Source: an uncultured Oxalobacteraceae bacterium
GTDB lineage: Bacteria; Pseudomonadota; Gammaproteobacteria; Burkholderiales; Burkholderiaceae
Length of the DNA: 20,425 bases
Direction of reading: 5' to 3'
Assembly: GCA_946479705.1 (NCBI GenBank)
Contig: CAMLHI010000011.1
Coordinates: 1 to 20,425 of the forward strand
Made by a program: the position numbers and the translations under genes. Under the pieces are notes generated by a model. The model was given only the letters and a program-made list of their open reading frames with translations. It was not told the DNA's origin and made no database searches. Position 1 is the stretch's first letter, and each line of letters starts with the position of its first letter. Shown here piece after piece: positions 5,958 to 11,637 of this stretch.

Positions 5958-7051
5958 TGCCGATCAACGCTTACACCGGCCTCATGGGAAGCGGGAAATC
6001 ATACGAGTGCGTCGGCTCGGTGATCATTCCGTCGATCATCAAGGGCCGCCGCGTCGTCACCAACGTTGACGGCATCGACGGCGAGGCGATCCGCGCCTAC
6101 ATCCACGAGGAAAAGGGTATCGCGCTTGATCTGCTGGGGACTGTCGTCCACTGCAAGAACGACGATGTTCCGAACGCCGATTTCCTCCCTCACGGGACGG
6201 ACGTTGACACGCTCGTCAAGCCCGGCGATATCGTCTGCATTGACGAGGCTTGGCGCTTCTGGGGAACCGACTCCAAGATCCTCAAGGAACATGCCATCTT
6301 CTTTCGCGAGCATCGCCACTACGTCGACCCGAAAACCAAAGTCTCCTGCGATCTGGTACTGATGGTGCAGGACATAAGCGACTTGCACCGCACGCTTAAG
6401 GTCGTTGTCGAGCTGTCGTTCCGCACCACGAAGATCAAGAGTCTCGGCTTGAACAAGGTCTACCGCGTCGAGATGTGGGAGGGCTGGAAGCAGCACATCA
6501 AGAGCCGCGTCAAGGTGGAGAACAAGAAGTACGATCCGGCCGTATTCCCCCTGTACAGCAGCTACGACGGCGGCAAGGGCAAGGAGGTCACGGTTGACGA
6601 CCGGCAGAACATTCTCAAGAACCCCGTGCTTTGGGTACTGATCGCGGGATTGATTGTCCTCGGCTCGTTGTCCACCTGGGCGGTTCTTAAGTTCTTCAAA
6701 GGGTCGCAGGACAAGGCCAAGGTTGAATCCAAGGGGTTAGCCACAATTGGCCCTTCTTCGCCCGCTGGTGTGCCCTCAACGGCCCCTGCCGCTGGCGTTT
6801 CGCGCTCGGAGTTCTCCGACGAATGGCGCGTTGCTGGCGATGTACGCATAGGCGCGGTTCGCTATGTCGTCTTGGCGTCCGCTTCTGGACGGGTGCGCTA
6901 TGAGCATCCCAGCGCGTTCAACAACGAAGGTGGGGCCATCGTTGGCACGCTGGACGGCCGCAAGGTCACGGTGTTTTCTGGCACTGGTGCTGCGCAATCC
7001 CCGCAGCCGGGCATGGTCCCGATGCCGCTTAACAAAGAGGTCAAGAAATGA
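5957..7051 (+). CDS. zot: Zot-like assembly ATPase (pI)
   Basis: The 364-aa protein starts at ATG 5957; a longer GTG reading from 5909 runs inside the preceding small gene and is rejected. Residues 8-15 are the Walker A motif GLMGSGKS, and 91-99 DIVCIDEAW is Walker B. FFREHRHY (115-122) and VQDISDLH (137-144) are typical Zot family segments. A single membrane helix at about 223-246 separates the cytoplasmic ATPase from a periplasmic domain. Inovirus pI/Zot proteins sit in the inner membrane and drive phage extrusion through the secretin. The name comes from Vibrio zonula occludens toxin and does not imply toxin activity. The gene overlaps the secretin gene by four bases. Confidence 0.93.
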   Translation: MPINAYTGLMGSGKSYECVGSVIIPSIIKGRRVVTNVDGIDGEAIRAYIHEEKGIALDLLGTVVHCKNDDVPNADFLPHGTDVDTLVKPGDIVCIDEAWRFWGTDSKILKEHAIFFREHRHYVDPKTKVSCDLVLMVQDISDLHRTLKVVVELSFRTTKIKSLGLNKVYRVEMWEGWKQHIKSRVKVENKKYDPAVFPLYSSYDGGKGKEVTVDDRQNILKNPVLWVLIAGLIVLGSLSTWAVLKFFKGSQDKAKVESKGLATIGPSSPAGVPSTAPAAGVSRSEFSDEWRVAGDVRIGAVRYVVLASASGRVRYEHPSAFNNEGGAIVGTLDGRKVTVFSGTGAAQSPQPGMVPMPLNKEVKK

Positions 7052-8346
7052 AACGATTCATTGTCGCGCTCGCGATCGTTGCCCCGCTGGTGTACGCCGC
7101 CCCGCCCGCTAAGGCTCCGAAGGTTGACGACGCCGTGACTTTTAACCTGGCCAACGTCAAGCTCGGCGAGCTGATCACGCTAGCGTACCGCGATGCCTTC
7201 AAGACGCCCTATGTCCTGTCAGCCGATGTGGCTGGCGATCAGCGCGTCGTCTCACTCCGCATTGGGGGCGATACCGCCGGCAAGGGCAAGACCGATTTCG
7301 TCAAGTTCCTTGACATGATGGGCGTCTCCGTCGAGAAGCGGGGCGGGATCGAATTCCTGACCAGCGCCAAGCCACTTGAGGTCGAGCGCGAGCCGTTCAT
7401 CTATAGACCTCACTACCGTGATGTCAATTACCTGACGGACCTGCTCAAGCCGCTGTTCAAGGGCCAGTTCGTTAACCAGCGCGGCGTCCAAGCTGCTCCT
7501 GGCGCGGGCATCGATGCATCCAAGCAGGTGCCGTCCGGTTCCGCTGCCGCCATGATCGACAAAAACGCGGATTTGTTGGTATTCAACGGTGAGCGCTCGG
7601 AGATCGTCAAATTGTCCAAGCTGCTGCCGCAATTGGACGTTGCCACAGGGGAGATACTTGCCCGTGCTGTGCTCTACGAGGTCAGCAACACGACTGATGC
7701 CGGTTCAGCCTGGCAACTCGCCGCTTCAATATTGTCAAATAAACTGTCTATAACGATCGGCGCCGGCGCTCAGAAGTTGGACAATGCAGTGCGAGTTCAG
7801 AGTACGAACATTGACGCGGTGCTGTCCGCCTTGGCGTCGGACAGTCGGTTTAAGGTAGTGTCGTCGCCGTCAATACGAGTGCGATCCGGTTCACAGGCCC
7901 GGTTTTCGGTGGGGCAGGAAGTGCCCATTCTCGGCGCTGTTTCGTATCCAGGTGGTGGGCAGCAGCCGATCCAGTCTGTTGAGTATCGCCCGTCCGGTGT
8001 GATCTTTGAGCTAACGCCACAGGTACGCGATGGCGTCGTGGATTGTACGCTGATGCAACAGGTGAGCAATTTTGTGAATACGACAACTGGTGTCAACAGC
8101 AGCCCAACCTTGATCAAGCGGGAACTAAAGACCGACGTCAGTTTGGCGGACGGCGACGTGATTGTATTGGGCGGGATGACGGAGACGAAGGCTAGTGGCG
8201 GGACTTCCGGTTTGTCCTTTCTTCCGGGGTTCATGCGCAGCAAAACCGAGTCGAGCACCAAGAGCGAAATCGTCTTGGTGTTGCAGCTACTCCGCATTTC
8301 TTCTGACGTCAGAAAAAATTCCAACGAGGGGCAGTATGAAGAATGA
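7048..8346 (+). CDS. Phage-encoded secretin (pIV-like)
   Basis: The 432-aa precursor has a signal peptide (residues 1-17, LVYA cleavage). An N-domain follows with the FNLANVKLGELITLAYRD segment typical of secretin N0/STN-like domains, then a second N-domain about residues 125-200 (YRDVNYLTDLLKPLF and DLLVFNG). The C-terminal secretin domain contains VGQEVPILG (~288-296), LADGDVIVLGGM (~366-377) and the LPGFMRSKTESSTKSEIVL closing motif. Secretins form the outer-membrane channel for phage exit. Having its own pIV means the phage need not borrow a host type II secretion channel as CTX-phi does. It is coupled to zot by an ATGA overlap. Confidence 0.93.
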   Translation: MKRFIVALAIVAPLVYAAPPAKAPKVDDAVTFNLANVKLGELITLAYRDAFKTPYVLSADVAGDQRVVSLRIGGDTAGKGKTDFVKFLDMMGVSVEKRGGIEFLTSAKPLEVEREPFIYRPHYRDVNYLTDLLKPLFKGQFVNQRGVQAAPGAGIDASKQVPSGSAAAMIDKNADLLVFNGERSEIVKLSKLLPQLDVATGEILARAVLYEVSNTTDAGSAWQLAASILSNKLSITIGAGAQKLDNAVRVQSTNIDAVLSALASDSRFKVVSSPSIRVRSGSQARFSVGQEVPILGAVSYPGGGQQPIQSVEYRPSGVIFELTPQVRDGVVDCTLMQQVSNFVNTTTGVNSSPTLIKRELKTDVSLADGDVIVLGGMTETKASGGTSGLSFLPGFMRSKTESSTKSEIVLVLQLLRISSDVRKNSNEGQYEE

Positions 8347-8521
8347 CATGAAGCTGCTTTGGGGCGCTGCCTGCCGCCGTCAGCCTGAGTCCGTCGTTAT
8401 GCCATGTCGATGTGGGGCGATGCCCGCACCTATCACTAACGTTTCCGGACTTGAGCAAAGACGATGCTGGCCTTGCTATGAAACCGATCTGGCTGGCATG
8501 ACGGACCACTGGCGCGACTAG
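8336..8521 (+). CDS. Small CxC...CxxC protein, 61 aa, putative zinc ribbon
   Basis: The ATG at 8336 overlaps the secretin end by 11 bases and is preceded by GAGGGG. Cysteines at residues 24, 26, 44 and 47 form a CxC-x17-CxxC pattern, which could bind zinc; C13 is extra. The product has no membrane segment or signal peptide. A perfect hairpin starts four bases after the stop. The family is not recognised. A regulatory or nucleic-acid-binding role would be a guess from the cysteine pattern. Confidence 0.5.
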   Translation: MKNDMKLLWGAACRRQPESVVMPCRCGAMPAPITNVSGLEQRRCWPCYETDLAGMTDHWRD

Positions 8522-8524
8522 AGG

Positions 8525-8548
8525 GTCCCACTTTTCCCAAAGTGGGAC
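8525..8548. other. Perfect 10-bp hairpin, candidate packaging signal
   Basis: GTCCCACTTT (8525-8534) and AAAGTGGGAC (8539-8548) are exact complements around the loop TCCC. No T-tract follows on either strand, so it is not an ordinary terminator. In Ff phages the packaging signal is a large imperfect hairpin just after gene IV. This hairpin lies at the matching place, after the secretin and its coupled small gene. Confidence 0.45.
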
Positions 8549-8599
8549 AGGGAAGTTGTACTTCGCTTGTCTTCGCGCTAGTATTCGACGATTGCATGT

Positions 8600-8629
8600 A
8601 TCAAATTTGATGTAGATGTGTGCTAAACT
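8600..8629 (+). promoter_or_regulatory. Palindrome plus extended -10: candidate promoter/operator of accessory block
   Basis: ATCAAATTTGAT at 8600-8611 is a perfect 12-bp palindrome. TGCTAAACT at 8621-8629 resembles an extended -10 element. The pair lies 47-76 bases before the 67-aa ORF. Autoregulated toxin-antitoxin promoters usually have such a palindrome, but no clear -35 is present at the right distance. Confidence 0.35.
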
Positions 8630-8675
8630 ATTCCAATAGAATCGCTGTCTCGATAGCTGATCCGAGAGGAATGTT

Positions 8676-8879
8676 ATGAAAAATCCTAGAAAACAGGTTG
8701 TAAGCTCGTCGTACGCTGCTCGTAGTTCGGCTGGCGGTATGGCTGCGAGTGAAGGCTTTTCTTTGCGTAACAAGCCATCTCCTGAAGTGTTTGAGATGTT
8801 GTCCCGTTTGCATGAAAGCAAGGAATTTACTGTGGCAAATGCTCTTCAGGACTTTGCCGCAGTCGCTGTCGAAAGTTAA
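8676..8879 (+). CDS. Small protein, 67 aa, possible antitoxin
   Basis: ATG 8676 has GAGAGGA five bases upstream, a good ribosome site. The N-terminal ~30 residues are basic and serine/alanine-rich and look disordered. The C-terminal half (PSPEVFEMLSRLHE and ANALQDFAAVAVES) should be helical. It resembles neither YafN nor another antitoxin family I can name. It precedes the YafO-like gene in the same direction, hence the antitoxin suggestion, but a 114-base gap with terminators separates them, which is unusual for a toxin-antitoxin operon. It may be an independent phage gene. Confidence 0.5.
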   Translation: MKNPRKQVVSSSYAARSSAGGMAASEGFSLRNKPSPEVFEMLSRLHESKEFTVANALQDFAAVAVES

Positions 8880-8888
8880 AATTGTAAC

Positions 8889-8912
8889 AAAAAACGCCCA
8901 CCCTTGTGGGTG
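8889..8912 (-). terminator. Leftward intrinsic terminator
   Basis: On the minus strand, the stem formed by 8895-8901 and 8906-8912 (seven pairs including one G-U, loop of four) is followed by six T residues (A8889-A8894 on the plus strand). It would end leftward transcripts, such as readthrough from the integrase gene that runs antisense across the YafO-like gene. Confidence 0.6.
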
Positions 8913-8922
8913 CAGCACAGTC

Positions 8923-8965
8923 AAGCCGTTGTAGAATAGCATTATGCTATCTCAGCGGCTTTTTT
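8923..8965 (+). terminator. Rightward intrinsic terminator upstream of the YafO-like gene
   Basis: AAGCCG (8923-8928) pairs with CGGCTT (8956-8961), enclosing an inner perfect hairpin ATAGCA-TTA-TGCTAT (8936-8950), and a T-run continues to 8965. It would stop transcription coming from the 67-aa ORF about 30 bases before the toxin start. Toxin expression would then depend on readthrough. Confidence 0.65.
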
Positions 8966-8993
8966 GTTGCTGAGGCGAAAATTTAAAGCGTCT

Positions 8994-9434
8994 ATGACCG
9001 TACAAATTACTAATGCTTTCCGTACTCGTCTCGAGAATCTGAATATCAATGTCGATGTTTATATGACATTGTTTTCTGAATTTAAGGCAGGAGACCCACT
9101 CGAAAATTTTATTTTTGGCAAGGATTCTGCCTATAAAACACCAGAGGTTGGCGGGCACATTTATACCTTGCGTCACGTTCACATGATTCCGGCGAGTGAT
9201 CCGGTAAAAAGGGCTGAGTGGGAGGCGTTGGCAAGGCAGAAGAAGCAAAAGGTCAGCGATAGGGCGTTGGTTTACGTGACCGATGCTGGAGATAATCACC
9301 TGTTGATTTTTCTGCTGGAAGAGCCTGAGGCTCATACTATCGCCAGGATGGCTACAGAAGACCACAAAATTCTAATGAAGAAATTTGCCTCGATTGCAGC
9401 CGAATTTTTGAAGTCGGGGAAAGTGATCGCCTGA
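8994..9434 (+). CDS. YafO family toxin (ribosome-dependent mRNA interferase)
   Basis: The 146-aa protein matches remembered E. coli YafO along most of its length. IFGKDSAY (40-47) corresponds to IFGRDALY, the HVHMI region (61-65) to VAHIHLA, LVYV (92-95) to LVY, and EPEAHTIAR (110-118) to PEPHKLAR, followed by a similar HKI...F helix. YafO toxins associate with the ribosome and cleave translated mRNA. ATG 8994 is preferred because the following residues align with the YafO N-terminus, although its ribosome site is weak; a TTG at 8964 would add ten residues and overlap the terminator T-run. A longer insertion (about residues 66-88) distinguishes it from YafO. No YafN-like antitoxin gene is adjacent. 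Confidence 0.82.
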   Translation: MTVQITNAFRTRLENLNINVDVYMTLFSEFKAGDPLENFIFGKDSAYKTPEVGGHIYTLRHVHMIPASDPVKRAEWEALARQKKQKVSDRALVYVTDAGDNHLLIFLLEEPEAHTIARMATEDHKILMKKFASIAAEFLKSGKVIA

Positions 9435-9464
9435 CCGCTGCGCACGCGTTGGAGGAGGGCCAGC

Positions 9465-9477
9465 CCCTAGTGTAGGG
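9465..9477. other. Short hairpin between convergent toxin and integrase genes
   Basis: CCCTA (9465-9469) and TAGGG (9473-9477) close a three-base loop and are followed by TTTGAGTT. It lies between the convergent toxin and integrase stops and could give weak termination. The stem is short. Confidence 0.25.
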
Positions 9478-9528
9478 TTTGAGTTGACCAGCGCCTACCT
9501 CTGCATTGAATTAGATATTCATGGTCTG

Positions 9529-10509
9529 TCACTTCAATTTTTTTGCTAAGTCCTCGGCCCTTAGGTGCGTGTAGCGCTTTAGCATGTCTAACGTCTTGTG
9601 ACCTGTGATTGTCGCCACTTCCATCACGTTCAATCCTTTCTCAAACAACCGACTGGTTGCCTCATGGCGTAAATCATGGAAGCGTACCCCGGCTATATTG
9701 GCTCGGTGCTTTTCACACGCGCGCTCGAATGCCTGACTCATAGATTCGGCTTGCAATGCGAACACTCGATCCTCCTTCCTCACTCCAAAATTCTTCAATG
9801 CCTTGACTGCAGCTTTAGATAGTGGAACCGTGCGAGGTACATCGGTTTTCGTTTTTGGCAGATGCGCAGTCTGCTTTTTAAGATCAATCTCATCCCATGC
9901 CAATGCGGCCAGCTCGTTCCGACGCATCCCGGTTTCGATAGCCAAGATTACAATTGTTCGCAATTCAGTCGATTCCGTTGCTTCGAGAATTTTGGCAATT
10001 TCATCCTCTGTTACCCGTCGATCACGGCCTCGTGGCTTCGCGGGTTTGCGTACTTGTGTAGTTGGCAGTCCACCAGGTAGGGCAATGCCCCAATCCATTG
10101 ACGCTGTCTTCAGAACCCGACTGAGAAGATTGATTTCGTGGATGACTGACTGTGGCCCGACGACTTGCAATCGCTCGTCGCGGAATTTTGCCACTTGGGT
10201 AGAATTCAGGCTGGCCAAGCGGTAATCGCCAAACGCGTCAGTTAGTGTCTTGATGCGCGATTTATCCGATTGCTCGCTTCGCTTTGTCGGCAGTATTTCG
10301 GTGGCGAAGCGTTGTAATACATCCTTGACGAGTGTGGCCTCCGCTTCGGTGCGCGACACGAACACGCCGCGTTCCATTTCGGACTCGATGATGGTTGCCC
10401 AGCGTTTGGCGTCGGCTTCCTTAGTGAAGGTTTTTGTCTGTGTAGGGTAGCCGCGCTTGCGGATCTGGACGTGGTACTGACCCTCGCCTTTTTTACGGAT
10501 GGTTGGCAT
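9529..10509 (-). CDS. Tyrosine-type phage integrase
   Basis: The 326-aa protein starts at the ATG at 10509-10507 (MPTIRKKGEG), with GGAG upstream; a longer reading from 10563 runs into the repeat region. Residues 1-50 form an arm-binding-like domain (QYHVQIRKRGYP) and about 55-150 a SAM-like core-binding domain. The catalytic domain carries Arg in TGMRRNEL (R196), the beta-hairpin lysine region PKTKTDVPR, HDLRH (H278, R281), TGHK (H304) and the nucleophile in RYTHL (Y313). All expected residues are present, so it should be active. It lies 100 bp from attR and catalyses integration into, and with a directionality factor excision from, tRNA-Arg. Confidence 0.95.
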   Translation of the reverse strand: MPTIRKKGEGQYHVQIRKRGYPTQTKTFTKEADAKRWATIIESEMERGVFVSRTEAEATLVKDVLQRFATEILPTKRSEQSDKSRIKTLTDAFGDYRLASLNSTQVAKFRDERLQVVGPQSVIHEINLLSRVLKTASMDWGIALPGGLPTTQVRKPAKPRGRDRRVTEDEIAKILEATESTELRTIVILAIETGMRRNELAALAWDEIDLKKQTAHLPKTKTDVPRTVPLSKAAVKALKNFGVRKEDRVFALQAESMSQAFERACEKHRANIAGVRFHDLRHEATSRLFEKGLNVMEVATITGHKTLDMLKRYTHLRAEDLAKKLK

Positions 10510-10536
10510 GATGCTCCGGTGTTGGAGTTGAATTGA

Positions 10537-10561
10537 GGCACTAGTGTGCCAAAATTGTGCC
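10537..10561. promoter_or_regulatory. Integrase-proximal repeat matching the attL side
   Basis: The 19-mer at 10543-10561 (AGTGTGCCAAAATTGTGCC) is identical to 135-153. GGCAC (10537-10541) and GTGCC (10546-10550) form an inverted repeat around TAGT. It lies between the integrase start and attR, so it could be an integrase arm site, an autoregulatory site, or both. Confidence 0.5.
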
Positions 10562-10608
10562 AATAAAGGTAAAATATCGTAAAGACGGCGTAGATAAGGG
10601 CTCTATTT

Positions 10609-10658
10609 TTGGCCTCCGAAGCCAAGGGTCGTGGGTTCGATCCCCGCCAGCCGCACCA
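10609..10658 (+). repeat. attR: 50-bp direct repeat, right copy
   Basis: This copy is identical to 4-53. It contains only the 3' half of tRNA-Arg (anticodon stem to CCA) and is preceded by unrelated sequence CTATTTT, so it is not a functional tRNA. It is the displaced chromosomal end of the original tRNA gene and marks the right prophage boundary. Confidence 0.95.
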
Positions 10659-11206
10659 CCCATTCTCGTCGTACACCGGCGCCTGGCGCCGACGCCGCAA
10701 GGTCAGCCATCCGCTTACGTGCGTGCGCCGCCTGGTCCCATCAGCGCCCCGGATCGTACCGGACCAGCCGCGCGCCCAGGGCGCCAGTGCAATCCATGCT
10801 CATGAACGGCGATGCCAGTTGCGCGGGGTGGGCCGACAGCGCTCCCGGGTGGCGATTTCGGCGTCGGACAGCGCCCGCGGACGCACGGGGCGTTGCAACG
10901 CGGTGTGCTCATCGCGTCCTTGTAATTTTGCAATCACCTTGCATACTATAAATTTGCCAGTCTGCATGACCAAGGCTTGCAAAGAAATGCTGCAGCGCGC
11001 AAATTTTCGCACACATCGTTATCGAACAGGCACTATAATTGTTGTCGGAAAGGCTAAAATTTCCTTAAGTGAAAAAATAGCGCAAGACCGTTGCGCAACT
11101 TGTACAGTTTTACAATTTTGGTAAGACAACTCCTACAAAAACTGCGTATATTGTCGGCTTCGCCCGCAGTTGACGAGAGCGGGCCGGCAGGCTTGGCCAA
11201 CTTCCG

Positions 11207-11222
11207 TGGTGCAGCATTTGCT
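11207..11222 (+). promoter_or_regulatory. Candidate sigma54 (-24/-12) promoter
   Basis: TGGTGCAGCATTTGCT keeps the GG and GC dinucleotides with ten bases between them and the full TTGCT -12 element of the sigma54 consensus. It points to the polysaccharide genes about 410 bases downstream. PrsR, encoded two genes further on, is a sigma54 activator, which makes the site plausible. This is a motif match only. Confidence 0.4.
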
Positions 11223-11317
11223 TTCATCCGAGCATTTGAATTGATGCAAGGAAATAGTTCGTGAACAACTTTTCAAGCGCGATGTTGTTTCCATATGACA
11301 AAACAAATTGCTTTTCG

Positions 11318-11347
11318 TTGATATTTCGCAGCAAGCCATGATATAGT
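11318..11347 (+). promoter_or_regulatory. Candidate sigma70 promoter
   Basis: TTGATA (11318-11323) and TATAGT (11342-11347) are separated by 18 bases, each matching five of six consensus positions. Transcription would start near 11354 and leave a leader of about 280 bases before the sugar transferase gene. Confidence 0.4.
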
Positions 11348-11637
11348 TGACCTTGATATATTGGCAAATGGTAATTCCTTGGTGAAACTTTAAGCTTGGT
11401 CTCTGCACGGCGCGCGAGTCCGACCGTGTCCAGGCCCGATAAGCTGGTGGAAACCATGCCATGAGCGCCACAGCGGCCGCGCAGTTCTGGGGCACGCGAT
11501 ACCCGGCGGCAGGCAAGGCCTCATGACGTAGTCGTATTTCTCAGGGAGCATGCGCGCCGTGGCGATGCAGATTGCATGGCGCAGCGGCACCGGCGGTGGT
11601 CGTTCGACATAGACACAATAAGAATTCGGAAGGCAAT

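Larger units (their letters stand above)
4..10658. mobile_element. Integrated filamentous prophage (inovirus type), tRNA-Arg site
   Basis: The element is bounded by identical 50-bp copies of the tRNA-Arg 3' half (4-53 and 10609-10658). It contains a tyrosine integrase next to the right end and a full inovirus gene order: repressor region, RstA-like rep, ssDNA-binding protein, pVIII with signal peptide, pIII-like protein, DUF2523/pVI-like protein, Zot/pI ATPase and secretin. Every morphogenesis gene reads through without a stop or frameshift, so the prophage looks intact. The distance between repeats predicts a 10,605-bp circle. It is clearly less GC-rich than the host genes after 11638. It differs from CTX-phi in having its own integrase and secretin. 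Confidence 0.95.
10659..11637. other. Intergenic region between attR and the polysaccharide genes
   Basis: No convincing gene is visible in this 979-base stretch. The open frames present lack family motifs and ribosome sites. A perfect palindrome CGGCGCC-T-GGCGCCG lies at 10677-10691, shortly after the displaced tRNA end. The part from about 10915 to 11390 is markedly more AT-rich than the flanking host DNA and contains the promoter candidates listed separately. An isolated TATAAT occurs near 11034 without a suitable -35. The last ~230 bases before the sugar transferase start are GC-rich and could be a long 5' leader. Confidence 0.6.

Noticed and set aside
5957..7051. Zonula occludens toxin function for the Zot protein
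   Set aside because: The sequence shows the assembly ATPase features shared by all inoviruses. Toxin activity is specific to particular C-terminal sequences described in Vibrio and cannot be inferred here.
8923..8965. XerCD dif/attP-like site in the inner palindrome
   Set aside because: The inverted repeat ATAGCA/TGCTAT does not carry XerC and XerD arms with a 6-base centre, the element already has a tyrosine integrase and tRNA att sites, and the T-run fits a terminator.
10609..10658. A second functional tRNA-Arg gene
   Set aside because: Only the 3' half is present. The preceding bases do not form a D-arm or acceptor partner, so it is the displaced attR copy.
10659..11637. Degraded transposase or other gene between attR and the sugar transferase
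   Set aside because: Several frames of 65-170 codons exist on both strands, but none has a family motif, a ribosome site or consistent codon use. A segment reading LSDAEIATRERC on the minus strand near 10880 is too short to call.
10659..11637. c-di-GMP (GEMM) riboswitch in the polysaccharide leader
   Set aside because: I looked for the conserved GEMM core and tetraloop-receptor sequence and did not find them.
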